Of a stretch of 64,000 nucleotides of DNA, positions 17,252-25,751 are shown piece after piece. Origin of the DNA: Pseudomonadota bacterium (GTDB taxonomy: Bacteria; Pseudomonadota; Alphaproteobacteria; Rhizobiales; Xanthobacteraceae); the NCBI GenBank assembly GCA_023451825.1, contig JAEXYA010000004.1, positions 41,860-105,859 of the forward strand, given 5' to 3'. The position numbers were made by a program, and so were the translations under genes. The notes under the pieces are model-generated. The model had not been told where the DNA came from. It saw only the letters and a list, made by a program, of their open reading frames with translations, and ran no database searches. Position 1 is the stretch's first letter, and each line of letters starts with the position of its first letter.

Positions 17252-19372
17252 ATGACAGCATTGTGGGTGATCGTGCTCTGCGGGGCACTGTCGATCGTTT
17301 ACGCGATCTGGGCGACGGGTTCGGTGTTGAAGGCGGATGCCGGAAATGCGCGAATGCAGGAAATCGCAAGCGCCGTGCGCGAAGGCGCACAGGCTTACTT
17401 GCGGCGGCAATATCTCACCATCGGCATCGTCGGCGTCGTGATCTTCGCGCTGCTGGCTTACTTCCTCGGCATGCTTGTCGCCGTGGGCTTCCTGATCGGC
17501 GCGGTGCTGTCGGGCGCCGCCGGTTTCATCGGCATGAATGTCTCGGTGCGCGCCAACGTCCGCACCGCACAGGCGGCGACGAACTCGCTGGCCGGCGGTC
17601 TCGAACTCGCCTTCAAGGCGGGTGCGATCACCGGCATGCTGGTGGCGGGCCTCGCGCTGCTCGGCGTCACCATCTACTTCATGATCCTCACGCAAAGCCT
17701 CGGCCACGCTGCCAACAGCCGCATCGTGATCGATGCGCTGGTGGCGCTCGGCTTCGGCGCCTCGCTGATCTCGATCTTCGCGCGTCTCGGCGGCGGCATC
17801 TTCACCAAGGGCGCCGATGTCGGCGGCGATCTCGTCGGCAAGGTGGAAGCCGGCATTCCGGAGGATGATCCGCGCAATCCTGCGACCATCGCCGACAATG
17901 TGGGCGACAATGTCGGCGACTGCGCCGGTATGGCGGCCGATTTGTTCGAGACCTATGCGGTGACCGCGGTCGCCACCATGGTGCTCGCGGCGATCTTCTT
18001 CGCCACATCGCCGCTGCTGGTGAACATGATGACGCTGCCGCTGGCCATCGGCGGCATCTGCATCATCACCTCGATCATCGGCACCTTCTTCGTCAAACTC
18101 GGCGCCAGCCAGTCGATCATGGGCGCGCTCTATAAGGGCCTGATCGCGACGGGCGTGCTGTCGCTGTTCGGGCTTGCTTTCGCGATCCACTGGCTGGTCG
18201 GCTTCGGCCCGCTGGCGGGCGCGAAATACGCCGGCTTCGCATTGTTCGAATGCGGCGTGGTCGGTCTGGTCGTCACCGGCCTGATCATCTGGATCACCGA
18301 ATACTATACCGGCACCGACTATCGCCCGGTGAAGTCCATCGCGCAGTCCTCGGTGACGGGCCACGGCACCAATGTGATCCAGGGCCTCGCGATCTCGATG
18401 GAGTCGACCGCCGGTCCCGCCATCGTCATCATCGCCGGCATTCTCGTGACGTATAGCCTGGCCGGCCTGTTCGGCATCGCGATCGCCACCACCACCATGC
18501 TGGCGCTGGCCGGCATGATCGTGGCGCTCGATGCGTTCGGCCCGGTCACCGACAATGCCGGTGGCATTGCCGAAATGGCGGGCTTGCCGAAGGAAGTGCG
18601 CAAGGCCACCGACGCGCTCGATGCGGTGGGCAACACCACCAAGGCGGTCACCAAGGGTTACGCGATCGGCTCCGCCGGTCTCGGCGCGCTGGTGCTGTTC
18701 GCGGCTTACAATGAGGATCTGAAGTTCTTCATCGCAAGCTCCGCAAAATATCCGTACTTCAACGGCGTCACGCCGGACTTCTCGCTGAACAATCCCTATG
18801 TGGTGGTCGGCCTGCTGTTCGGCGGGTTGCTGCCCTATCTGTTCGGTGCGATGGGCATGACGGCGGTGGGCCGTGCGGCCGGCGCCATTGTCGAGGAAGT
18901 GCGGCGCCAGTTCCGCGAGAAGCCCGGCATCATGCAGGGCACCGACAAGCCGGATTACGGCAAGGCGGTCGACCTGCTGACGCGTGCGGCGATCAAGGAA
19001 ATGATCATCCCGTCGCTGCTGCCGGTGCTGTCGCCGATCGTCGTGTACTTCCTGATCTATGCCATCGCGGGCGGCGGCGCGGCCGGCAAGTCGGCAGCGT
19101 TCTCCGCGGTCGGCGCCATGCTGCTCGGCGTCATCGTCACGGGCCTCTTTGTGGCGATCTCGATGACCTCGGGCGGCGGGGCCTGGGACAATGCCAAGAA
19201 GTATATCGAGGACGGCCACTTTGGCGGCAAGGGCTCGGATGCCCACAAGGCAGCCGTCACCGGCGACACCGTTGGCGATCCCTACAAGGACACGGCGGGT
19301 CCCGCCGTGAACCCGATGATCAAGATCACCAATATCGTGGCGCTGTTGTTGCTGGCGATCTTGGCGCATTGA
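17252..19372 (+). CDS. hppA: Membrane-bound proton-translocating pyrophosphatase
   Basis: 706 residues, about 16 membrane segments. It hydrolyses pyrophosphate and pumps H+ across the inner membrane. The substrate site DVGGDLVGKVEAGIPEDDPRNPATIADNVGDN lies near residues 189-215 and the C-terminal GDTVGDPYKDTAGPAVNPMI is intact. The cation-type motif reads GNTTKAVTKG, with lysine at about 464; in this family lysine marks the K+-independent, proton-pumping class. The ATG at 17252 is used because the earlier in-frame start adds a basic tail not found in the family. A terminator hairpin lies 135 bases after the stop. Confidence 0.96.
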   Translation: MTALWVIVLCGALSIVYAIWATGSVLKADAGNARMQEIASAVREGAQAYLRRQYLTIGIVGVVIFALLAYFLGMLVAVGFLIGAVLSGAAGFIGMNVSVRANVRTAQAATNSLAGGLELAFKAGAITGMLVAGLALLGVTIYFMILTQSLGHAANSRIVIDALVALGFGASLISIFARLGGGIFTKGADVGGDLVGKVEAGIPEDDPRNPATIADNVGDNVGDCAGMAADLFETYAVTAVATMVLAAIFFATSPLLVNMMTLPLAIGGICIITSIIGTFFVKLGASQSIMGALYKGLIATGVLSLFGLAFAIHWLVGFGPLAGAKYAGFALFECGVVGLVVTGLIIWITEYYTGTDYRPVKSIAQSSVTGHGTNVIQGLAISMESTAGPAIVIIAGILVTYSLAGLFGIAIATTTMLALAGMIVALDAFGPVTDNAGGIAEMAGLPKEVRKATDALDAVGNTTKAVTKGYAIGSAGLGALVLFAAYNEDLKFFIASSAKYPYFNGVTPDFSLNNPYVVVGLLFGGLLPYLFGAMGMTAVGRAAGAIVEEVRRQFREKPGIMQGTDKPDYGKAVDLLTRAAIKEMIIPSLLPVLSPIVVYFLIYAIAGGGAAGKSAAFSAVGAMLLGVIVTGLFVAISMTSGGGAWDNAKKYIEDGHFGGKGSDAHKAAVTGDTVGDPYKDTAGPAVNPMIKITNIVALLLLAILAH

Positions 19373-19381
19373 CGCTCGACC

Positions 19382-19470
19382 GGAGGGCGGATGAGGCGAA
19401 GCCGTCATCCGCCGGCCGATTTCATGTTTGAAACTCCGCGGCGGATTACGCTTCGCTCATCCGCCCTACG
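19382..19470. repeat. Intergenic palindrome, family C
   Basis: GGAGGGCGGATGAGGCGAAGCCGTCATCCGCCGG ... GGCGGATTACGCTTCGCTCATCCGCCCTACG. The left edge is slightly degenerate (GGAGGG in place of GTAGGG). Confidence 0.8.
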
Positions 19471-19506
19471 GCAGAGATGACTGGACCGCCGTCACGACCA
19501 ATGCAA

Positions 19507-19538
19507 AAATCCCGCGGTGAAAGCCGCGGGATTTCTTT
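19507..19538 (+). terminator. Intrinsic terminator downstream of hppA
   Basis: AAATCCCGCGG, loop TGAAAG, CCGCGGGATTT followed by CTTTT. Strong GC stem with a T-rich tail, located between hppA and the next gene's start. Confidence 0.8.
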
Positions 19539-19560
19539 TGGCCATTCGAAAGACGAACAG

Positions 19561-19971
19561 ATGCATAGGATCGTCATTGCCGTATTTGCACTATGCGCGT
19601 TCGCGCCGCCCGCATTTGCTGCCGAAAAATGTCCCATCAGCGATGAGGCCACCGCCAAAGCCGGCGGCTTCGCCAATGCGGTGACGGCCGCCGTCAAAAG
19701 CGAGTTCAGCTGCGAAGGCGCGTTTCGTGTGCTCGACCTCTGTCAGATCGGCTCCACCGCGGACAATGCGTTGTCCGACATGGTGCTCACCAAATGCGAG
19801 CCGCGTTTCCTGCCGAAGGCGAAAGCGGATACCAAGGCGGCCTATGAGAAGGCCCGCGCCAAATGCAGTAAAATCGCCGCAAAGGACGGCACCATGTATC
19901 AGGGGCAGGCGGCCGTCTGCCTCGCCCGCACGGCGCGCGATTTTGCGCGCAAGCATGGCACGAAGTCGTAG
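19561..19971 (+). CDS. Small secreted protein of unknown function
   Basis: 136 residues from the ATG at 19561, which begins directly with a signal peptide (residues 1-20, ending PPAFAA). The mature part has six cysteines (CPIS, FSCEG, LDLCQ, TKCEP, AKCSK, VCLAR), suggesting disulfides in the periplasm, and many lysines and alanines. An in-frame start 84 bases earlier would place the hppA terminator inside the gene and is rejected. I do not recognise the family. It lies 20 bases before the NAT gene and may be co-transcribed with it. Confidence 0.7.
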   Translation: MHRIVIAVFALCAFAPPAFAAEKCPISDEATAKAGGFANAVTAAVKSEFSCEGAFRVLDLCQIGSTADNALSDMVLTKCEPRFLPKAKADTKAAYEKARAKCSKIAAKDGTMYQGQAAVCLARTARDFARKHGTKS

Positions 19972-19991
19972 GCCTGGGAGTTGCGTTCTGC

Positions 19992-20816
19992 ATGACCGAC
20001 ATTCTCGACCTCGACCGCTATTTCGAACGGATCGGCTTCACCGGCAAGGCGGCGCCTGATCTCGCGACGCTGACGGCGATCCATGCTGCGCATGTCAGTG
20101 CGATCCCGTTCGAGGGGATCAATCCGCTGCTGCGGCGTCCTGTCGATCTCGATCTGCCATCGCTGCAGCGCAAGCTCGTCGATAGTCGTCGTGGCGGCTA
20201 CTGCTATGAGCACAACGGCGTGCTGCGGGCGGCGCTGGCGGCCATCGGCTTCAAGGTGACCGGTCTCGCAGGGCGCGTCCGCTGGAATTCGCCACCGGAT
20301 AGTCCGCTCGGGCCGAAAACCCATATGCTGCTCAAGGTCGATCTGCCGGAGGGGCCGTATCTGGCCGATGCCGGCTTCGGCGCCTGCGTGCTCGATGCGC
20401 CGTTGCGGCTGGTCACGGATGCCGAGCAGGCCACGGCGATGGGCACCTACAGGCTGACGGAGAGCGACGGGCGGTGGTGGCTTGCGGCGAAGCGGGCAGG
20501 CGGATGGCGCATGATGTATGTGTTCGATCTCATCCCGCAGCTGCAGTCCGACTACGAGCTGGGGAACTGGTACACATCGACGAGCCCCATGGTGCCGTTC
20601 CCGACGACGCTGGTGATGGAGCGTGTCACCCATGAGCGCCGCTTCAAGCTCGTCAATCGCCATCTGATCGTTGAGGCGCGCGACGGCGACCAGGTCTCGA
20701 CGCGGATGCTCGAGAGTGCCGGCGAATTGCGGCAGGTGCTGGATGAGACGTTCAATGTGGCGTCCCCGGTGCCGATCGACGACCTGTATGCCATCATCAA
20801 CCGCGGGGAGAAGTGA
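19992..20816 (+). CDS. nat: Arylamine N-acetyltransferase
   Basis: 274 residues, the normal NAT size. It transfers an acetyl group from acetyl-CoA to aromatic amines and hydrazines by a cysteine-thioester mechanism. The catalytic triad is visible: C71 in RRGGYCYEHN, H110 in PKTHMLLKV and D125 in LADAGFGAC. PFEGINPLL near residue 40 is also conserved. The start ATG at 19992 gives MTDILDLDRYFERIGF, the standard beginning. The physiological substrate is unknown. Confidence 0.93.
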   Translation: MTDILDLDRYFERIGFTGKAAPDLATLTAIHAAHVSAIPFEGINPLLRRPVDLDLPSLQRKLVDSRRGGYCYEHNGVLRAALAAIGFKVTGLAGRVRWNSPPDSPLGPKTHMLLKVDLPEGPYLADAGFGACVLDAPLRLVTDAEQATAMGTYRLTESDGRWWLAAKRAGGWRMMYVFDLIPQLQSDYELGNWYTSTSPMVPFPTTLVMERVTHERRFKLVNRHLIVEARDGDQVSTRMLESAGELRQVLDETFNVASPVPIDDLYAIINRGEK

Positions 20817-20817
20817 C

Positions 20818-20856
20818 GCTGTTGCGGCCGATTACGCCTTCGGCTAATCCGCGGGA
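20818..20856. repeat. Remnant half of a family C palindrome
   Basis: TTGCGGCCGATTACGCCTTCGGCTAATCCGCGGG keeps one arm (GATTACG..TTCGG-CTAATCCGC) of a family C element; the partner arm and the CCCTAC end are missing. It lies just after the nat stop. Confidence 0.55.
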
Positions 20857-20885
20857 CAACCGAGTGTGACCGCGAGAGCCAAACC

Positions 20886-21041
20886 ATGTCCCTGTCATCC
20901 GCCAAGAACTATGCGCTACGCGCCGCCAAATCGCAGGACCAGAAGGAAGCGACCGAGTTGCTCTCCAAAGCGATCATGGAATTGACGTTGGCGATCGAGG
21001 CGCAGGACGCCAAGATCAAGAAGATCAATAAAGGCGGGTGA
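20886..21041 (+). CDS. Small helical protein (51 residues), unknown function
   Basis: ATG 20886 to TGA 21041. The product starts MSLSSAKNYALRAAKSQDQK and ends KIKKINKGG. It is charged and strongly helix-forming, with a heptad-like pattern of Leu/Ile/Ala (LLSKAIMELTLAIEAQDAKI). Codon use matches neighbouring genes. It is bounded by repeat elements on both sides, so it is an isolated coding island. I do not recognise a family; it may be a small coiled-coil adaptor, but that is a guess. Confidence 0.65.
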   Translation: MSLSSAKNYALRAAKSQDQKEATELLSKAIMELTLAIEAQDAKIKKINKGG

Positions 21042-21047
21042 GGCTGT

Positions 21048-21144
21048 CGGACGGGGTGAGCGGAGGCGCGTTGGCGCCGCAGCGAAACCCATCACCACAT
21101 CCGCCCGGCCGTGATGGGTTTCGCTGCGCTCTACCCATCCTACG
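21048..21144. repeat. Intergenic palindrome, family B
   Basis: GGACGGGGTGAGCGGAGGCGCG ... GCGAAACCCATCA ... TGATGGGTTTCGCTGCGCTCTACCCATCCTACG. The left edge is degenerate and begins 6 bases after the stop of the 51-residue gene. Confidence 0.75.
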
Positions 21145-21234
21145 ATTTTATATAATCCACGAGGCTGACGGCTTTGCGCGTGAACCAAACGCGTTCCCGA
21201 CCGTTCAGTGTTCCCCACATCAGAGGAACATGAC

Positions 21235-21477
21235 ATGAGCGCGCTCGGAAAAATCAAAGAACATATGGAAGTCATCGGCGCCGATGGCGTTCATGTCGGG
21301 ACAGTCGATAAGGTCGAAGGCCATCGCATCAAGCTGACCAAGAAGGACAGCGGCGAGGGCAGCCATAAGGGCCACCACCATTTCATCGACGGCGGTCTCG
21401 TCGCCGAGGTCGAGGGCGACAAGGTGCGGCTGTCGGCCAATGGCGCCGTGGCGGTCTCGATGGAAGAAGAGAAATAG
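21235..21477 (+). CDS. DUF2171 family protein
   Basis: 80 residues from the ATG at 21235 (AGAGGA upstream); a longer in-frame start has no ribosome-binding site. It matches the short PRC-barrel-like DUF2171 pattern: HMEVIGADGVHVGTVDKVEGHRIKLTKKD, then HHHFIDGGLVAEVEGDKVRLS. Such proteins are common in alphaproteobacteria, often in stress contexts; the biochemical role is not established. It is followed by a strong bidirectional terminator shared with the convergent tctC-like gene. Confidence 0.8.
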   Translation: MSALGKIKEHMEVIGADGVHVGTVDKVEGHRIKLTKKDSGEGSHKGHHHFIDGGLVAEVEGDKVRLSANGAVAVSMEEEK

Positions 21478-21512
21478 ACGTCCCGAAGAGGCCGGCAGCG
21501 GATACGCACATA

Positions 21513-21549
21513 AAAAAACGGCCTCGCTCATCAGCGATGGCCGTTTTTG
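21513..21549. terminator. Bidirectional intrinsic terminator
   Basis: AAAAACGGCC-TCGCT, loop CATC, AGCGA-T-GGCCGTTTTT: A-run on one side, T-run on the other, single-base bulge. It lies between the convergent DUF2171 and TctC genes and can serve both. Confidence 0.88.
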
Positions 21550-21581
21550 TTTTTGAGCGAAAGTTCGGCGGCGTCAGCCGC

Positions 21582-22586
21582 TTACTTCACTTCCATCTGC
21601 AAGCCTTCCTTGTCGATGATGGTCTTGAATTTCGCGGTCTCCGCATCGATGAAAGCCTGATACTGCGCCGGCGTGCCGTAATCGGCGACGGCGCCCATGG
21701 CGGCAATGCTCTTCTTGCTCGCCTCTGTGCCGAGCAGCACCTTGATCTGCTCGTTGAGTGCCGTCACCGCTTCGGTCGGGGTGCTCTTCGGATAGAATAC
21801 GCCGAACCATGACGAGACATCGAACTTGGCAAGCTCGGGGGCGGTCTCGCGCATGGCCGGCAGGTTCGGGATCTGCGCGTTGCGCTCCGTGGTGGTGACG
21901 GCGAGGCCGGTCAGCTTGCCGTCCAGCACCTGTGGCAGCGACGGATAGAGATTGTCGAACAGGATCTGGATATCGCCGGCAAGTGCCGCCTGCAGCGCCG
22001 GGCCGGCGCCGCGGAACGGGATGTGCTGCATCTTGAGGCCGGTGAGCTGCAGCCACCAGGCGCCGGTGAGATGCGGGCTCTGGCCGACGCCCGAAGAGCC
22101 GTAATTCAGCTTGTCCGGATTGGCCTTGATATAGGCGATCATCTCCGGGATTGTCTTGATCGGCACGCTCGGATGCGCGCAGACGATGTTCGGGATCTTG
22201 ATCATGTTGCTGACCGGCTGCAGCTGGTCGCTCTTGTAGCTGAGATTCTTGAAGATGCTGTAGGCGATGGCGTTGGGGCCGGGATTGCCGACCAGGATCG
22301 TGTGGCCATCACCCTTGAGGCGCGCGACTTCGGCGACGCCGATGGTGCCGCCGCCGCCGGAACGATTTTCCACCACGACCGACTGGCCCCAGACCGGCTG
22401 CAGATGCGCGGCGAGCATGCGGCCCATCACGTCGGTCGAGCCACCGGCGGCGGCGGGTACGATGACGCGAACGGTTTCGGTGGGCTTCCATGCACTGTTG
22501 CCGAAGCTCGCGCGCGGAAGGATCGCAGCGGTGGAGAGCGCGGCAGCGCCGGTGAGCACGCGGCGGCGGGTAACCAGTTTGGTCAT
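21582..22586 (-). CDS. TctC/Bug-family extracytoplasmic solute receptor
   Basis: 334 residues from the ATG at 22586 (AGAGAGGAAACG upstream). A twin-arginine type signal (TRRRVLTGAAALSTAAIL) leads into a periplasmic binding protein: VRVIVPAAAGGSTDVMGRMLA, VVVENRSGGGGTIG, YGSSGVGQSPHLTG and the FRGAGPALQAALAGD loop are Bug/TctC signatures. These receptors bind small carboxylates and normally serve a TctAB permease. No tctA or tctB is present here, so it is an orphan receptor, as is common in this family. The ligand is unknown. Confidence 0.9.
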   Translation of the reverse strand: MTKLVTRRRVLTGAAALSTAAILPRASFGNSAWKPTETVRVIVPAAAGGSTDVMGRMLAAHLQPVWGQSVVVENRSGGGGTIGVAEVARLKGDGHTILVGNPGPNAIAYSIFKNLSYKSDQLQPVSNMIKIPNIVCAHPSVPIKTIPEMIAYIKANPDKLNYGSSGVGQSPHLTGAWWLQLTGLKMQHIPFRGAGPALQAALAGDIQILFDNLYPSLPQVLDGKLTGLAVTTTERNAQIPNLPAMRETAPELAKFDVSSWFGVFYPKSTPTEAVTALNEQIKVLLGTEASKKSIAAMGAVADYGTPAQYQAFIDAETAKFKTIIDKEGLQMEVK

Positions 22587-22687
22587 GAACGTTTCCTCTC
22601 TCTTGGCATTATTGCTTTTTAAATTAGTGAAAATCGTAGTCAGCACCGCGGCGGCATACAAGGCGCGTGATGGCCGCAAACAAACAA

Positions 22688-22722
22688 AAAGCCCCGCAGC
22701 ATGTGCTGCGGGGCTTTCGTAA
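22688..22722 (-). terminator. Intrinsic terminator of bamE
   Basis: AAAGCCCCGCAGCA and TGCTGCGGGGCTTT pair perfectly; read on the minus strand the stem is followed by TTTTTG. It lies 25-50 bases beyond the bamE stop. Confidence 0.85.
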
Positions 22723-22745
22723 TTCTGCCGAAAAGAATGTTGCGA

Positions 22746-23216
22746 CTAGCGGAAGCTCACCAATCGGAACAATGGTGCGAGATAGCTCATCTCCGAGCCG
22801 GATGTCGGCGTGGTGCGGCTGACGAAGTCAAAGATCTTGCCGTCCTGCAGACCGTAATTCGCGAGGCGCGTGACGCGGCGTTGCTGATCGAAATAGACGG
22901 CAATCACGCGCTGGTCGGTGACCTTTTGCGGCATGAAGGCGACGGCGCGCTCGGCGCGCTGCGAGATGTAATAGAACACTTCACCATTCAGCGTGGCGAC
23001 GGTGGAGGGGGTGCCCATCACGATCAGCACCTGATCCTGGCTCGCGCCGATGGGGATCTGCTCCAGCGCGCCGGTGGGCAGGATGTAGCCCTTCTGGAAT
23101 TGCTCGGCGCAGGCGCCCAGCGACAGGCAGACGGCGGCGACGGCCACCGCCGAGCGGACCCGGCGCCAGTTCAGGCGCGATCCGCAGCGGGCAATGTTCA
23201 GGCTCGAAATAGTCAT
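22746..23216 (-). CDS. bamE: Outer membrane protein assembly factor BamE (OmlA/SmpA)
   Basis: 156 residues from ATG 23216. N-terminal lipoprotein signal with the lipobox LGAC at C36 (CLSLGACAEQF). The SmpA/OmlA core is recognisable: GYILPTGALEQIPIGASQDQVLIVMGTPS followed by VFYYISQRAERAVAF and DQRVIAVYFDQQRRVTRLANYGLQDGK. BamE is an accessory lipoprotein of the BAM complex at the inner face of the outer membrane. It is divergent from the cytochrome bc1 chaperone gene, an arrangement typical of this order. Confidence 0.92.
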   Translation of the reverse strand: MTISSLNIARCGSRLNWRRVRSAVAVAAVCLSLGACAEQFQKGYILPTGALEQIPIGASQDQVLIVMGTPSTVATLNGEVFYYISQRAERAVAFMPQKVTDQRVIAVYFDQQRRVTRLANYGLQDGKIFDFVSRTTPTSGSEMSYLAPLFRLVSFR

Positions 23217-23370
23217 ATCGGAGGAATCCCCATCCTCTGGCTCGTCCAGGGCTCTTGACCCCCGAGGCTCTTGAACCCGGAGGCTCTTGCATCCCGGAAG
23301 GCGTTGACGTACCGGGCAGACCAGCCGAATGCAACATGCGCGTGCCCGACCGGCCCGCAAGGAACCCGTC

Positions 23371-23913
23371 ATGATCTGGCCGTTCAGTCGATTCAGGAAG
23401 CCCCCGGCGCGGTTGCGCGGCACCATTGAAGCGATCTATGGCGCCATCGTGGCGCAAGCCCGAGAACCGTTGTTTTACCGTGATTTAGCCGCACCGGACA
23501 CGGTCGATGGGCGGTTCGATATGGTGGTCTTGCAGCTCTGGCTGGTGTTGCGGCGGCTGGAGCCCAAGACCGAACTGGCGCAAGGTCTTTTTGACAAATT
23601 CTGCGACGACATGGACGACAATCTGCGCGAACTCGGCACCAGCGACATGAAAGTGCCGAAAAAAATGCGGGATTTCGGTGGCGCCTTCTACGGCCGGACC
23701 AAGGCGTACGACATTGCCATGGTCGAGGGCCACGAGGCGCTGGCAGCGGCTCTGTCGAAGAATATCTATAATGGCCGCGACATCGATCATGCCCGGCAAC
23801 TCGCGGCCTATGTGGAAGCGGCCGATCATCATCTCGCCGGGCTCGATCCGGCCACTCTGACCTCCGGCGCTTGGCGGTTTCCGTCGCCCGCGGCAACTCT
23901 GGTAACGACATGA
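23371..23913 (+). CDS. Ubiquinol-cytochrome c chaperone (CBP3 family)
   Basis: 180 residues from ATG 23371 (AAGGA upstream); a longer in-frame start within the bamE promoter is rejected. MIWPFSRFRKPPARLRGTIEAIYGAIVAQAREPLFYRDL and the central FCDDMDDNLRELGTSDMKVPKKMRDFGGAFYGR are the signature of the CBP3/UQCC1-like chaperone, which helps assemble cytochrome b of complex III in mitochondria and is assumed to do so in bacteria. Its TGA overlaps the next gene's ATG (ATGA). Confidence 0.9.
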   Translation: MIWPFSRFRKPPARLRGTIEAIYGAIVAQAREPLFYRDLAAPDTVDGRFDMVVLQLWLVLRRLEPKTELAQGLFDKFCDDMDDNLRELGTSDMKVPKKMRDFGGAFYGRTKAYDIAMVEGHEALAAALSKNIYNGRDIDHARQLAAYVEAADHHLAGLDPATLTSGAWRFPSPAATLVTT

Positions 23914-24500
23914 GCAAATCCGATCGCGGCCAAAAGCCGTTGCAGTCTCCGCCGTCGCAACTTCCCCCGCCGCCCTGGAGCGTGCCGGTCCCGGTGGCCG
24001 AAATCCCGGAGACAGGCCTGTTCCAGGCCATCGAGGCCAAGCCGGACGTGCGCAAGGCCATGGCCGAACTCGGCGGTTTGCCGGATATCGCGGCCGTGAA
24101 GGCCGACTTGAAGCTGCTGCCGGTGAAGGGCGGGACCGTGCATGTCACCGGCCGGGTGACGGGCAGGGTCACCCAGATCTGCGTGGTGTCGCTCGATCCC
24201 GTCGAAAACGAGGTCGATGAGGACGTGGATGTGGTCTTCGCGCCGCCGTCGCAGATTCGCGAACTGGCCGATTCCATGGACGAAGACGACGGCGAGAGCG
24301 ATGACGACCGCCCGGATCCACCGGAACCCATCGAGGATGGGATGATCGATCTCGGAAAACTGGTCACTGATGCGCTGTTTCTCGGTCTCGATCCCTATCC
24401 GCGCAAGCCGGATGCGGTGTTCCAGGACCAGGTCACCGCGCCAAGCGCGGAAGAGCACCCCTTTGCGGCCCTGAAGGCGCTGAAAAAGGACCAGGGATAG
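23910..24500 (+). CDS. DUF177 domain protein (YceD-like)
   Basis: 196 residues; the ATG at 23910 overlaps the stop of the upstream chaperone gene. The N-terminal half (PPWSVPVPVAEIPETG...) and VHVTGRVTGRVTQICVVSLDPVENEVDEDVDV are conserved in YceD/DUF177 proteins, whose usual pair of cysteines is here reduced to the single CVVSLDP position. The C-terminus is acidic. E. coli YceD sits before rpmF-plsX and influences 23S rRNA maturation; plsX also follows here, without rpmF. Confidence 0.88.
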   Translation: MSKSDRGQKPLQSPPSQLPPPPWSVPVPVAEIPETGLFQAIEAKPDVRKAMAELGGLPDIAAVKADLKLLPVKGGTVHVTGRVTGRVTQICVVSLDPVENEVDEDVDVVFAPPSQIRELADSMDEDDGESDDDRPDPPEPIEDGMIDLGKLVTDALFLGLDPYPRKPDAVFQDQVTAPSAEEHPFAALKALKKDQG

Positions 24501-24689
24501 CGATTCTTCCGGTTCCACCCCCGCGGCCGGCGCGGGAAAACACCCGGTCAAGGTGTTGTGTCAAATGGCGGAAACGCTATTGTCGCGCGCCGTAAACGGG
24601 TTCATGCCATCACTTTGCTGCCGCCGGTCGCGGCAGTTCGTCAGCGGCCATGTGGATGATGCCGCTCAAGACAGGTTTCCAGGACGTTC

Positions 24690-25751
24690 ATGGCTAAAAA
24701 GGTTCGCATCGCGCTCGACGCCATGGGCGGTGACTTCGGTCCATCGGTGGTCATTCCCGGCGCGGCGATTTCGCTGACCCGGCACCCCGACAGCGAATTC
24801 GTGCTGGTCGGCGACAGCGCCAAGATCGAGGCCGAACTGGCCAAACACCCGGCACTGAAAAAAGTGTCGAAGGTGATCCATTCCGACGTCGCCGTCTCCA
24901 TGCATGACAAGCCGAGCCAGGCGCTGCGCCGCGGCCGCAAGGTGTCGTCCATGTGGATGGCGATCGATGCGGTGAAGCATGGCGAGGCCGATGTGGCCGT
25001 CTCTGCCGGCAACACCGGCGCGCTGATGGCGATGGCGCGGTTCTGCCTGCGCACGCTGCCGGGTATCGACCGCCCGGCGATTGCGGCGGTGTGGCCGACC
25101 ATGCGCGGCGACAGCATCGTGCTCGATCTCGGCGCAACCATCGGCGGCGATGCGCATCATTTGAAATCGCTGGCGATCATGGGCAGCGCCATGGCGCGGG
25201 TTATGTTCGATCTCGAGCGCCCGACCGTCGGCCTGCTCAATATCGGCGTCGAGGAAGTGAAGGGTGGCGAAGAGATTCGCGAGGCGGCCGAGCTGCTCCG
25301 CGCCGCCGACTTGCCGCAGCTGAAATTCATCGGCTTCGTCGAAGGCGACGGCATCGGCAAGGGCGATGCAGACGTCATCGTCACCGAAGGCTTCTCCGGC
25401 AATATCGCGCTGAAGGCCGCCGAAGGCACCGCGCGCCAATTGGCCGAATATCTGCGCGCTGCCATGAGCCGCACCTGGCGCTCCAAGATCGGCTATCTGT
25501 TCGCCAAGAACGCCTTCAAGGCGCTGCGCGACAAGATGGATCCGTCGAAGTCCAATGGCGGCGTGTTTCTCGGCCTCAACGGCATTGTGGTGAAGAGCCA
25601 CGGCGGCACCGATGCCGATGGTTTCGCTTATGCGGTGGATGTCGGCTACGACATGGTCCGCTACGACCTGCTCAACAAAATCAATCAAACGCTCGACCGT
25701 GATCATGGCGCTGCGCCAGCGCCCGCGGCCGCGCAGGAGGCTGTCTCGTGA
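24690..25751 (+). CDS. plsX: Phosphate acyltransferase PlsX
   Basis: 353 residues. It converts acyl-ACP to acyl-phosphate for phospholipid synthesis. The start VRIALDAMGGDFGPSVVIPGA is diagnostic, as are SAGNTGALMAMA and GFVEGDGIGKGDADVIVTEGFSGNIALKAAEG. Its TGA overlaps the GTG of fabH, so translation is coupled. The 190 bases upstream separate it from the DUF177 gene and may hold a promoter, but no motif stands out. Confidence 0.96.
   Translation: MAKKVRIALDAMGGDFGPSVVIPGAAISLTRHPDSEFVLVGDSAKIEAELAKHPALKKVSKVIHSDVAVSMHDKPSQALRRGRKVSSMWMAIDAVKHGEADVAVSAGNTGALMAMARFCLRTLPGIDRPAIAAVWPTMRGDSIVLDLGATIGGDAHHLKSLAIMGSAMARVMFDLERPTVGLLNIGVEEVKGGEEIREAAELLRAADLPQLKFIGFVEGDGIGKGDADVIVTEGFSGNIALKAAEGTARQLAEYLRAAMSRTWRSKIGYLFAKNAFKALRDKMDPSKSNGGVFLGLNGIVVKSHGGTDADGFAYAVDVGYDMVRYDLLNKINQTLDRDHGAAPAPAAAQEAVS

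Noticed and set aside
17084..19408. A 774-codon open frame on the minus strand opposite hppA
   Set aside because: It is the antisense shadow of hppA: it is full of His, Asp, Arg and Gln in repeating patterns and has no domain, while the plus strand gives a full, motif-complete pyrophosphatase.
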